In this document: piece after piece, positions 1 through 7,851 of the stretch
How positions within the stretch are numbered: position 1 is the stretch's first letter
Layout of the letters: each line of letters begins with the position of its first letter
Origin: CALMFT01 sp035333525
GTDB lineage: Bacteria; Patescibacteriota; Gracilibacteria; Absconditabacterales; Absconditicoccaceae
Direction: 5' to 3'
Assembly (NCBI GenBank): GCA_035333525.1
Contig: DAOQQF010000036.1
Location: forward strand, 1 to 10,676
Length of the DNA stretch: 10,676 nucleotides
The notes under the pieces: model-generated
Told to the model about the DNA's origin: nothing
The model's input: the letters and a program-made list of their open reading frames with translations, nothing else
Database searches by the model: none
Made by a program: the position numbers and the translations under genes

Positions 1-1
1 T

Positions 2-325
2 AAGAAGCTAACACTTCAATCTAAATCGACAACAACAAAAAAAGCGTATAGTGCCGAACAGACACTTGAATACGCTCTTGATATAATATCCAATGCACAT
101 TATATTTTCAATGAATGAACGATAGATGAGAAACAAACGATACTGGAACTTGCGTTCGGTAAAACGATGAGACTAGATCTTTTAAAAAGAACTTTACCGA
201 ACTCGAGAGAGACGAGTATCTATCAGGCTTTTCAGCTCGCTGATTCACAAAATGTTAAGAAACTGGAGATGACGAGTATCGAACTCGTGTCCAAAAAGCA
301 TCATACACATATACTACCATCATAG
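2..325 (+). CDS. Serine site-specific recombinase, C-terminal fragment
   Basis: This frame is open from the left edge to TAG at 323-325 and gives about 107 residues when UGA is read as Gly (one UGA, in the NEGT segment). The segment with ALDIISNAHYIFNEG, then DEKQTILELAFG, then a short leucine-rich stretch and a LPNSRETS segment matches the end of the recombinase domain region of large serine recombinases of the resolvase/invertase superfamily, where the typical order is ALEL-NPYEIW, then EEK--LLKLVFG, then an RTPEISLPF-like strand. The catalytic serine domain and the DNA-binding zinc ribbon would lie upstream, outside the window. Such enzymes integrate or excise mobile elements or invert DNA. 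The 5' part is cut by the window edge. Family assignment rests on pattern memory of a weakly conserved region, so the identification is good but not certain. Confidence 0.7.
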
Positions 326-374
326 ATTGGATTTAATAATTCATGAATTCGTCTCCAATCAAACATTCATGAAT
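325..374. repeat. Nested inverted repeat after the recombinase stop
   Basis: A 7-base inverted repeat (GATTGGA at 325-331, TCCAATC at 354-360) encloses a perfect 12-base palindrome, AATTCATGAATT, at 338-349. The 10-base palindrome core ATTCATGAAT returns at 365-374. The structure starts at the last base of the recombinase stop codon. It could be a terminator-like hairpin, but no T-tract follows, or a recombinase or regulator binding site. The sequence shows the symmetry only; any function is inferred. Confidence 0.5.
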
Positions 375-437
375 ATGGTCATTGTTTACTGTACTATGAC
401 CAAAACAGTGGTGAAGGTTTAAGAGCACTTTGGGTAT

Positions 438-629
438 TTACAACCTGTCTTGAACACTACTCAAAGTTATCACGTTGCTAGGCAGCGTGTGCAAATTGAT
501 ACGCGTTGTATCTGTTTGCAAATGCAGATAAAGATCTTGCATGTAAGTTTTTAATAGATCTCCCGAGGGCTGGTTACTATCATCCAGGATGGCAATGGGC
601 ACAATGGGTTTTCTGTCAAAACCAAACAT
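438..629 (-). CDS. Doubtful small hypothetical ORF, 63 aa
   Basis: An ORF from ATG at 629 to TAA at 438-440 with no UGA codon. The protein has no signal peptide, no clear membrane segment and no motif I recognise; it contains a PIVPIAILDD stretch and a leucine-rich middle. It lies downstream of rpsO on the same strand, with 50 bases between them. The frame remains open for 15 codons upstream of the ATG, but no other ATG, GTG or TTG start is present there. Four G residues directly abut the ATG, which is too close for a normal ribosome binding site. On the opposite strand a long glycine-recoded frame also runs through this region, so coding potential here is ambiguous. It may be a real orphan protein, a remnant, or chance. 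Confidence 0.3.
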   Translation of the reverse strand: MFGFDRKPIVPIAILDDSNQPSGDLLKTYMQDLYLHLQTDTTRINLHTLPSNVITLSSVQDRL

Positions 630-679
630 CCCCGTATTGATTGTATATATTAGTAATTCAGTGTATCTTTTGTATTATA

Positions 680-943
680 TTACGCTTTCAAGTTTAATTG
701 TTCAGTAATAAAGGTGTATCTTTCCATATTGTTGTCTTTGAGATATCTAAGAAAAGATCTTCTTTTTGCTACTTTTCTCAAGAGTGATCTTTTTGCATCT
801 ACATCATTTTTATTGGTAGTAATGTGAGATTGAAGTTTAGAGATATCTTGAGATAAAAGCATAATCTGAACTTCAGGAGAGCCATTGTCTTTAGCGTGTC
901 TTTTAACATCTGCAGTAAGTTCTGTTTTTTGAGTTTTAGCCAT
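680..943 (-). CDS. rpsO: 30S ribosomal protein S15
   Basis: Encodes the small-subunit protein S15, a primary 16S rRNA-binding protein of the platform. The protein is 87 residues, close to the usual 88-89. It shows the family order: a short N-terminal helix, the DNGSPEVQI segment (family form TGSPEVQ), the helix that starts LLSQDISKLQSHI, then KRSLLRKVAKRRSFLRYLK (family form RRGLLKLVGKRRRLLDYLK) and the terminal helix. The start at 943 (MAKTQK) is preferred over an in-frame ATG 18 bases upstream because it matches the family N-terminus. There is no Shine-Dalgarno sequence; a promoter-like pair lies immediately upstream. The gene lies downstream of tRNA-Leu on the same strand. It has no UGA codon. 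Confidence 0.97.
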   Translation of the reverse strand: MAKTQKTELTADVKRHAKDNGSPEVQIMLLSQDISKLQSHITTNKNDVDAKRSLLRKVAKRRSFLRYLKDNNMERYTFITEQLNLKA

Positions 944-959
944 AATGTGAAAAAAATAC

Positions 960-990
960 ATAATAAATAAGCCGATACTTTAGGTGGCAA
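960..990 (-). promoter_or_regulatory. Putative promoter of rpsO
   Basis: On the minus strand, TTGCCA (985-990) is followed after 18-19 bases by TTATTA/TATTAT (960-966). A start about seven bases beyond would leave a leader of only around ten bases before the ATG at 943, in keeping with the absence of a ribosome binding site. This is a consensus match only; rpsO could also be read through from the tRNA gene. Confidence 0.35.
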
Positions 991-1030
991 GACCAATAGT
1001 ATGGTAATAATACTTCATTATAGAATTCAT

Positions 1031-1116
1031 TTGCCCAGGGTGGGAGTCGAACCCACACATCCTTACGGACACCAGATTTTGAGTCTAGCGTGTCTACCAG
1101 TTTCACCACCTGGGCA
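1031..1116 (-). tRNA. tRNA-Leu (anticodon CAA)
   Basis: The minus strand folds as a class II tRNA. The acceptor stem pairs TGCCCAG (1110-1116) with CTGGGCA (1032-1038), with an A discriminator at 1031. The D arm has the AAACTGGTAGAC pattern usual for tRNA-Leu. The anticodon stem CTAGA/TCTGG encloses the loop CTCAAAA with anticodon CAA, which reads UUG. A long variable arm (TGTCCGTAAGGATGT) precedes the T arm GTGGG-TTCGACT-CCCAC. The CCA end is not encoded, so it must be added after transcription. Leucine identity follows from the long arm and the A73 discriminator together with the anticodon. Confidence 0.95.
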
Positions 1117-1146
1117 TTGATTGCAGATAGTGGTGAATAACACTCC

Positions 1147-1174
1147 CTAATAATTTTTTTAATGAACATTGCAA
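1147..1174 (-). promoter_or_regulatory. Putative promoter of tRNA-Leu
   Basis: On the minus strand, TTGCAA (1169-1174) is separated by 16 bases from TATTAG (1147-1152), about 30 bases upstream of the mature tRNA 5' end. It is a plausible sigma-70-type pair in AT-rich DNA and is supported only by position and consensus. The rest of the 210-base gap up to ssb is T-rich on the plus strand and shows no gene. Confidence 0.3.
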
Positions 1175-1326
1175 TGGAAGTTTTTGCCTTGAAAATTTTG
1201 AATGAGAAGATTTTCTTCAATTCAGTCTATCATGTATTTTCTTATTTTTTTTCTTTTTATTTCCTTGATTTCAGAATATGTTTCATTATGTGATAGGATG
1301 TTTTTTATTTTTCTTTTTTTGTTATC

Positions 1327-1773
1327 ATGGTATTTAATTTGAACAAGGTTACACTTATGGGTAGGGCTACAGCTAATGTAGAAACCAAAAAGATTGAGTG
1401 AAGTAATCTATCGGTGGTTAATTTTACTGTTGCTACCAATAGCCAGTACAAAAATGCAAAGGGCGAGCTTATTACCGAACCAGAGTATCATAAATGTACT
1501 GCCTATGGTAATAATGCCGACACTCTTGGTAAATATCTCACCAAAGGAAAAAAAATTTATATTGAGGGCAAACTAAGAACCAGAAGACGAAATGATACTA
1601 ATGGAAATCCTAGGCAAGCTACTGAAATTATTGTTCAAACATTTATATTTCTGGATCCCAAAGCGGATGATCGTATTGAAGATCCTGATAGTGAACCTAT
1701 TAAACAAGAAGAATTTGCACCTGTACAAGACGATACAGCATACATCCATGCGGATAATCATCCTGCATTTTAG
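1327..1773 (+). CDS. ssb: Single-stranded DNA-binding protein
   Basis: Encodes a 148-residue SSB, which coats single-stranded DNA in replication, recombination and repair. The start at 1327 gives MVFNLNKVTLMGRAT, the normal SSB beginning (NKV-LIGRL). One in-frame UGA (1399-1401) is read as Gly; treating it as stop would wrongly move the start to the GTG at 1414 and remove the first OB-fold strand. The OB fold covers about residues 1-110, with the strands VVNFTVATNS, EYHKCTAYGNNADTLGKYL and KGKKIYIEGKLRTRRR, followed by EIIVQTFIFLD. A short acidic tail ends in DNHPAF, an imperfect version of the DDDIPF tip that docks partner proteins. No Shine-Dalgarno sequence is present in the T-rich leader. 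It is the first gene of a plus-strand series running to 4641. Confidence 0.95.
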
Positions 1774-1822
1774 TTTTTATCTTGATTTTGAGGTCTTATT
1801 ATGTTTATATGAATTGAGACGA

Positions 1823-1837
1823 TAATCTGACAGATTA
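1823..1837. promoter_or_regulatory. 15-base perfect inverted repeat, candidate operator
   Basis: TAATCTGACAGATTA is a perfect 7-1-7 inverted repeat ending 5 bases before the ATG at 1843. It could be a repressor operator or a small RNA hairpin at the translation start. Because the frame is also open from an ATG at 1801, it might instead be coding sequence. Only the symmetry and position are seen. Confidence 0.3.
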
Positions 1838-1842
1838 AAAAT

Positions 1843-2328
1843 ATGAATACTCTCTTTGAACGTCCAGAGTGAATGTGAGTAGATCGAGATCATGAGTATG
1901 TGTTTTTCTTAGAAGAGTTAGAAGAACTCTATCGTGAATGATGTAAACCTCAAGACTTAATAGGCTCACTTGATGCACTGATTGATATTGTGGTATTTGG
2001 TATATGAGTATTACATAAACAAGGTGACGATATTCAGACTATCAGTGATCGCATTGCATCATGATGATATATTGATATTCGTAGTATCGATTCATCAACA
2101 TTGTATCGTCTTCGTATCCAAGATATTCTTTATACCGTATTAACGACTCTTGTAAGTCTGATATGACCTAGACTGTGTATAGAATTGTTTGATGAAGTCT
2201 ATCAGTCTAATATGAGTAAACTCAAGGATGGAAAACCTATACGTGGTAATCTCCCCTGAAAATTTGGTAAAAACCCTGAGACGTACTTCAAACCTAATTT
2301 ATCAAAAAGATTACTTTGAGATACTTAG
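1843..2328 (+). CDS. MazG/PRA-PH-like NTP pyrophosphohydrolase
   Basis: A 161-residue protein with nine UGA-encoded glycines and a TAG stop. The N-terminal half carries the all-alpha NTP pyrophosphohydrolase pattern: an acidic helix, FFLEELEELYREG (residues about 21-33), then GSLDALIDIVVFGIG, which supply the clustered E/D side chains that bind Mg in MazG, dUTPase-2 and HisE-type enzymes. The C-terminal part, LFDEVYQSNMSKL-DGKPI followed by GKF-KNPETYFKP, is a recognisable motif of phage- and bacteria-encoded PRA-PH-like members (family form EVHRSNMSKL). The likely role is hydrolysis of a (d)NTP to (d)NMP and PPi, for example pool cleaning; the substrate cannot be told. It lies 69 bases after ssb. 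An alternative in-frame ATG at 1801 would add 14 residues; 1843 is chosen because the added residues look unlike the family. Confidence 0.8.
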
Positions 2329-2409
2329 TTATCTTTCGAGAGTTTATCAAAGAAATACGTAATCGACATTGAGAAGAAAAAATATTATTTATTATCTTAT
2401 TATATACTT

Positions 2410-2829
2410 ATGTTTGTATATCAAATTATTACGTGTTATGATCATGAAAAAAATCCAGTGTATGGTCTCTTTTTAACCACAAAAGGAGATGATGGGCAGA
2501 TTATTGTAGTTGGTTCTGAGCCAGTAGGTTGATATTTTGATTCGGTAGAAGAGCTCACATCTCAGCGAGATCAGCTTACTTCATACCTCCAAGATATTAA
2601 ATCGGGAGACCAACAACCACTAGAAGAACAAGATGTTGAATTTATCGAATTTGAAGATGACTGTGGAGATGAATGTTGTGGTGGTGATTGTAATTGTGAT
2701 GCTCAATCATCTTGTGATGATGAAGAGTGTTGATGTCAACAAAAACAATGATGATCTTCATGTGCTTGTGATGGAAACTGTTCTTGTGGTTCAAAACATC
2801 ATAATGGTCGAACATCTTACCAAGAATAA
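2410..2829 (+). CDS. Small protein with cysteine-rich, acidic C-terminal tail
   Basis: A 139-residue protein that I do not recognise as a named family. Residues 1-80 form an ordinary mixed domain (MFVYQIITCYDHE start; VEELTSQRDQLTSYLQDI helix). From about residue 84 the chain becomes acidic, then carries 12 cysteines in roughly 40 residues in C-x-C, CC and C-x3-C spacings (DCGDECCGGDCNCD, ECGCQQ, SCACDGNCSCG), ending with a HH pair. This looks like a metallothionein-like or other metal-binding tail and is inferred to bind zinc, copper or an Fe-S unit. UGA encodes several of the glycines between the cysteines, so the tail is lost under the standard code. The frame is continuous with the upstream gene except for TAG at 2326; no start exists between 2329 and 2409. 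No Shine-Dalgarno; AT-rich TATTATATACTT directly precedes the ATG. Confidence 0.75.
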
Positions 2830-2855
2830 GGAATAACATACTTTGATTTAAGATT

Positions 2856-3920
2856 ATGAAATACCTACTTGCATTCCTAGCTTGATTTATGACTACCCGA
2901 TCGGCAACGAGTGTGTTTGCCCAAGAGTCATTGGTATGACATGGGTTTGGGAGATGAATCATTTCGACTATGTTATTGTGGGCTGAAGAAACTCAGAATA
3001 CCTTATGATCTACTACGTGTAAAGCTCAGATTATCTGATCATGATTACAGATGAGTTTGTGATGTGTGTTACATAGAATGTATCCAGTGATACCTTTTGA
3101 GGAGTCGCTTCATTTAGTACGAGATCATATTGATTCTATTGATCGTGTTTATGATATTGCCCAACCCTCATTTGAGTTTTCATGAAGTAGATTGTATAGT
3201 TCTCGCCTTGAACGTATGTATGATATTGAACATACTATTGATTCTATGAGTTCATGGGAGCGTGTAGTTCGATCAATGACCAACCAAACTATTACTGTTC
3301 CGCTTTCATATATAGCGTATCGTCAACTTAAAGAGTATGGTATTGTTGCTGCTGATAGAGATATATCACTGTATGGTGATTGTGCAAAACAAAATTTTAT
3401 GGTTGGTATGAAAGCAATGGAACATATTATACTTGATTCTGGTGGTACACGGAATGCCAACAAAACATTTGCTTACTTATCATGATATTGTACATGATTG
3501 GAGGATTGACCAACATATATGTTCTATCAATGAATTTGTGGAGTATCAAGTATGGCCTATAGAGCGAGTTTATTAAACCCATCAATTGATATTGTAAAGA
3601 GATCCAATCATACCAAGTGGTATACCAAATATTATGGAGATATTATCTACGGAGATGATGCTTCATTATATGAAGATATAAAACAATTTGAAATTCGCAA
3701 TAATTCAGATCAACTCTTGATTATTAAGTCAAAACTTATTAGTGGGAAACCATATCTGGTTTTCTTGCATCCCAAACCACTTCCCTCGACCATTACTCTT
3801 ACAAAACAACAAACATGACCTTTGAGTGCTATGATAGCTCGTTCTCGAATTCAAGACGGAGAATTACAAAAACAACAATGGTTTAGTAACTATAGTATAA
3901 AAACCGATGCAAGTAATTAA
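2856..3920 (+). CDS. Secreted VanW-domain protein
   Basis: A 354-residue protein with about 13 UGA-encoded glycines. It begins with a signal peptide: a Lys after Met, a hydrophobic stretch LLAFLAGFM, and a plausible cleavage site after SVFA (residue 22). The middle is not recognised. Around residues 205-310 it shows the VanW pattern: GICGVSSMAYRASLL (residues about 226-240; family GGVCQVSTTLYNAALLAG), RSNHTKWYTKYYG (family RHNHS), GDDASLYE (family GRDATV) and FEIRNNSDQLLIIKSK (family KFKNNTDYPIYI). VanW proteins occur in vancomycin-resistance clusters and widely elsewhere; their biochemical role is unclear, and a cell-envelope or peptidoglycan-related role is usually assumed. The protein would act outside the membrane. 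Its last 14 bases overlap the start of the following reductase gene, so the two are probably translated from one transcript. Confidence 0.75.
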
Positions 3921-4641
3921 ACCTTCCTCATATACTGTTCAACTCATTCATAAAGAGTTTAGTCCAAACAATCAATGTGCTCTTTTAACTTATCAGTGTG
4001 AGTCTGATTTCACATTTTATGATGGGCAATTTGTCCAAATTCAGTGTATTATTGATAATCATATCTATAAAAGATCATTTTCTCTTGCTTCGAGCTCTAT
4101 TCGTATGTTACAGACACATCAGTTTTCCTTATTGATAAAAAGAGTACCTGATGGATTGGTCTCCAATTGGTTGTTGGATGAACATCAGATAGGGGAGTGA
4201 ATTACTATGATATGACCCCTTGGGCACCTCACTCAACAGTTGCTTCCATTGATATGTACTTCATATTGTTTGATTTGAACATGATCGGGTATCGCACCCT
4301 TGATTTGACTTGCTCATGGGATGGAACATGCTCAAACTCCTCATACATTGATTGTATGAGAAAGACATTATGACTCATTGATTCCAAGTATTGTAGATGT
4401 AATTACCATGAGTTGATCCTATTGATCATGATATATAGCCTTATCACAAGATATTATATCGTGACCATGATATGCTACATGACATATTCAAGATATACTG
4501 AAACCATGGTTGCTGGAGCAGCACAATCTCCATACTATTTGATTTTTCATCTGCGGAAAACCGACTATGTGTCAGGAGGTCATTGATCTATTGATTCATC
4601 ATGGAGTACCAAGAAATCATATCAAAGATGAGAGATATTAG
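3907..4641 (+). CDS. FAD/NAD(P)-binding oxidoreductase, ferredoxin-NADP reductase family
   Basis: A 244-residue flavoprotein reductase. The N-terminal beta-barrel has YDGQFVQIQC and the FAD motif KRSFSLASS (RxFS, residues about 55-63). The C-terminal Rossmann half has GPLGHL, the nucleotide loop GTGSGIAPLIGLA (residues 124-136) and the C-terminal FFICGKPTMCQEV (family form CGPxxM, Cys at residue 216). Two of the three GxGxG glycines are UGA, and the second half holds about 13 UGA codons, so the standard code would end the protein at 97 residues. It has the minimal length for the family and no fused 2Fe-2S or other domain, so it should pass electrons between NAD(P)H and a separate partner. The start overlaps the VanW gene by 14 bases. 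The stop is 6 bases from the convergent metG stop. Confidence 0.9.
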
Positions 4642-4647
4642 CAAACA

Positions 4648-6090
4648 CTATGAAATGGGAACAATCTTTTCAAATAAAATCCCCTTTTCTTGTTTGTCCA
4701 ATAATGAGAGTGCTTTGTTAATTGATGTTGGTATGATAGGTGAGTAGTAATGACAGAGTTGATAGAGTACTGAGCTGAGATCTTGCAAGCAAATTTGTGC
4801 TTGTTCTCATGTTGTATTTTTATCCCAAGGTTTGATCTCATCGATATACTTATTTGCCCACAATACGAAGTCATGAATGTAATTTGCTGCTTGATTAAGT
4901 TGAAATTCATTATATGTAAGAGAGATAAGATGATGATATTCTTCTAGAATTTTTTTGGTTCATTCAGAAATCAGCTTATCTTCATATGCCTTTTTGAGAT
5001 TGATATCTTTTTTGGTGCTAATAGTAATTACTCTATTTACCAGATTACCGAAACTATCAGCTAGGTGACTATTGTAGAGATTGACCAAATCTTCAACTTT
5101 GTATGAACCATCAGCATAGGTAGGTAGGCCTGCAATAAGGTAGTATCTCACTGCTTCAAGTCCGTACGACTCAAGTTGCTCGATAGGATCAATGGTATTA
5201 CCTAGTGTTTTTGACATCTTATTACCATCGGGTCATAAAACCATTCCATGACACAGTAAGTGCTTGGTAAATGGTAATCATCATGAAGCAAGCATGCCTT
5301 GTCGAATAGCTCCTTGGAATCTGAGATTATCAGGACCAAATAATTGAATTCATGGTCGTAGTTGATGAACACGATCCATGTTGTCAGGATATCATACTGC
5401 TCCTATATAGTTACTGAGTGCATCAAACCATACATACATGACTTGATTTTCGTCGTTTGGAACTGGTATTCACCAAGGAAGATTTGCTTTATTTCTGGAG
5501 ATAGAAATATCTTCCATTGATTGGACAAAGTTGATGAGTTCGGTGAGCTTGGTTTCGGGAATGAGACACTGATTGGATTGGAGATGTGCTATAAGCGGTT
5601 CTCTATAATGAGATAATCTGAAAAAATAATTTTCTTCCTCGTATGGCTGAGGTATAGTACCATGATCTGGACATTTGCCATCGATGAGATCTTTGGGTGT
5701 TTTGAATCACTCACAACCTACACAATACAATCATGAGTAGGTTTTTTGGTAAATATCACCATTCTTCATACAAGCATTCCATAATGTTTGAGCAACCTTG
5801 GTGTGAGACTGGTCAGATGTTCTATAGAGAGAATCATAACTAATCCCAAAATGATCAAAAAATTCTTTCACCAATCATGCATAATGATCAACAAAAGCTT
5901 GTACCTCCATACCTTGTTCGGTTGCTTTTTGAAGAATCTTCAGGCCATGCTCGTCAGTTCAGACATTGAAAAAAACATCTATTCATTGACTTCTCATCCA
6001 GCGAGCAATAACATCAGCTTGTACAAATTCGAGTGCATGACCAATATGAAGTTTAGAGTTTACATAAGGTAATGTGGTTGTGATAAACAT
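4648..6090 (-). CDS. metG: Methionyl-tRNA synthetase
   Basis: Class I aminoacyl-tRNA synthetase that charges tRNA-Met, 480 residues in the cytoplasm. The start MFITTTLPYVNSKLHIGH contains the ATP-binding HIGH motif at residues 15-18. GTDEHG follows. The zinc knuckle is C123-x2-C126 and C140-x2-H143, so the last ligand is His. VMYVWFDALSNYIG is the methionine-pocket region, and CHGMVLGPDGNKMSKTLGN carries the KMSKT loop (residues 291-295). The C-terminal half is the anticodon-binding helical domain (FVLWANKYIDEIKPW). There is no C-terminal tRNA-binding extension, so this is the short, monomer-type enzyme. Many conserved glycines are UGA. An in-frame ATG at 6138 would add 16 residues that do not match the family, so 6090 is chosen. 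Confidence 0.97.
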
Positions 6091-6192
6091 GAAATAAACG
6101 ATAAGCTGAATAAATGGTATATCTCTATCAGTAATCATTTTGCTTTCAAAATCCAATTGAATTAACGGATGATTTTGTTACACTTATTATAA

Positions 6193-6222
6193 TTGACATA
6201 TACGATATATTATTTTTATTAG
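6193..6222 (+). promoter_or_regulatory. Putative promoter of the nucleotidyltransferase cassette
   Basis: A consensus -35 box TTGACA (6193-6198) is followed after 17 bases by TTATTA (6216-6221), or after 18 by TATTAG. Transcription would begin about ten bases before the ATG at 6238, giving a very short leader. It lies in the 147-base divergent gap between metG and the cassette, which is otherwise AT-rich without visible genes. Confidence 0.5.
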
Positions 6223-6237
6223 TTATATTATGATAGT

Positions 6238-7020
6238 ATGAAAGCAGTAGTATTATGTTGATGAAAATGAACAAGAATGCTTCCTATTACTAAAATTCTA
6301 CCCAAAGAGTTGCTCCCAGTTGGTGATTCAATTTTATTATATGAGAATATTCAATCTATTTTCAATTGATGAATAGTGAATATTATTATTGTAACTACTC
6401 CAGAAAAAGAATCAATTATTAAGAAATGTCTTACTATTAATGATTCTTTAAAACAATATTCAAATAAAATTTTATTGAAAATGGACACTATTTTTGATCA
6501 TTTATCTATTGAGTATATATATCAAACAAGAACCTGAACATGATGAGCATTATTATCTGTCGAATCATTGATGGATGGTAATTATATATTTATTATGTTT
6601 GGCGATATGCTTATTCATCCTGATTATCATATTATTTCTGATATGATTAGTATGTATAATGTGTATCAGTGACCCGTTATTGGTACTATGATGTTTCCTG
6701 AGTCATATAGATGAGTATATGGTGAAACAATAGTTGATGAGTACTGAATAATATCTACTACTACTGCAAAATCTGATAATCAGTCATGATTGTTTCGTAT
6801 GGCGGTATGATGTTTTATACTTCCTATAACTGTATTTGAAGATTTAAAAATAAATAATAACTCAATAGACTCAACAAAAGAACTCTCTTTGATGACTGCA
6901 ATCAATCAATTATGTAATCACACAAAAGTTTATAATTATACTATTAAACAATGATTATATGATTTTGGAAATATGAGAGAACGGCTTGCATATCAAGCTC
7001 AATTTTATCAAACATATTAA
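6238..7020 (+). CDS. Sugar-1-phosphate nucleotidyltransferase, GalU-like
   Basis: A 260-residue member of the NTP_transferase family, which joins a sugar-1-phosphate to an NTP and releases PPi. The N-terminus VVLCGGKGTRMLPITK, followed by LPKELLPVGD (residues 4-29), is the nucleotide-binding signature and is closest to the GalU form (GLGTRFLPATK-PKEMLPI), which suggests a UTP:glucose-1-phosphate uridylyltransferase; a different sugar or base is possible. All three glycines of GGKG are UGA. IYQTRTGTGGALLSVES (about residues 96-112) is the substrate loop and FGDMLI (Asp at residue 123) the metal-binding site. YGETIVDEYGII and LYDFGNMRERLAY follow as in the family. It is slightly shorter than GalU (about 290-300). 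It is the first gene of a three-gene cassette; the next ATG is 9 bases away. Confidence 0.85.
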
Positions 7021-7029
7021 TGTAGTATT

Positions 7030-7851
7030 ATGAATATTGTTCATACCGATTGAAAAATTAAACCTTATTGGATAGCGAAATTTTATAATCCATTAGTTCT
7101 CAATGATTTGTGTTGTATACTAGAAGATCAAATATTTAATCCTCAAGGTATAAATAATTTACCTATTTTTGAGCATATTCAATCTATACGTCAGCAAAAA
7201 CTAGAACATTGATATCCTGGTAGAAACTGTAGATTACATAATTGTATAATACATGATAATACTATAACCTTACAACTTCAAGAAATAGAATATGGTTGGA
7301 GTAGTGCTTTGTGAGGATCGTATGATATTGTAAAAGATTTATTAATAAGCTGAAATATGGACTATTTGAGCCATTGAATTTCTATTGCATTATGTATTAA
7401 AACAACTGATTGATTATATGTATTTGGTAAAAGACCACATGGTTCTTTTTTGCCCTATGATTTTGTAGGATGAATTGTAGAGATGCCATCAAAATTCAAT
7501 GATACTAAATATAGAGAGATTTACGATAATTTGTCAGATAAAAAAAAGATCAATTTTTTATACACATCATCTCTCAAAGAACTGAAGGAAGAGTTATCGA
7601 TAGGTATTAATGATATCAATTGATCTCCAACTTTATCATGAATTATAGTTGGTTGATTAGGTAGATATATTGCGGTAGTAAATATAAATGTTTGACTCAC
7701 TATGCTGGAAATACAAAAACGTTTTAACCAACTAGAAGTCAAAGAATTTGATTCATTAGAATTTTTTACTCATACGGAATTTATACAATTTCTCTCCAAT
7801 CAATCTCTAATTAAACAACTCATTGGAGAATGATTACAAAACACATTATAA
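7030..7851 (+). CDS. Divergent Nudix-like protein
   Basis: A 273-residue protein. Residues 1-105 are not recognised. From about residue 112 it reads like a Nudix fold: HGISIALCIKTTDGLYVFGKRP (first strands), then VGGIVEMP (residues 146-153; Nudix form PGGxVE), and SLKELKEELSIGI (residues 182-194; Nudix form REuxEExGu with Lys for Arg), then PTLSGIIVGGLGRYIAVVNI. Two things are odd. About 24 extra residues separate the two halves of the box, and the Glu normally found six residues after the box Gly is absent (Ser in the simplest alignment). It may hydrolyse a nucleoside diphosphate-linked compound, or be inactive and only bind one. The gene sits between a nucleotidyltransferase and a peptidase-like gene and overlaps the next by 22 bases if that starts at 7830. 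Confidence 0.6.

Noticed and set aside
326..692. Plus-strand frame continuing after the recombinase stop, containing a HEYGH (HExxH-like) segment
   Set aside because: It has no start codon in frame and an internal TAG near 479, and the motif is too short to mean a metalloprotease. It is probably chance in a region with few stops under the recoded table.
936..1220. 94-residue minus-strand ORF across the tRNA region
   Set aside because: It runs through tRNA-Leu, whose fold is unambiguous, so the ORF is a shadow.
2642..2962. His- and Asn-rich minus-strand ORF opposite the Cys-rich gene
   Set aside because: Its histidines arise from antisense reading of TGA/TGATG-rich codons of the plus-strand genes, which have a better start and a signal peptide.
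3192..4200. Several separate short genes (3192-3485, 3552-3818, 3907-4200)
   Set aside because: These are pieces created by treating UGA as stop; with UGA as Gly they join into the VanW-domain and reductase genes.
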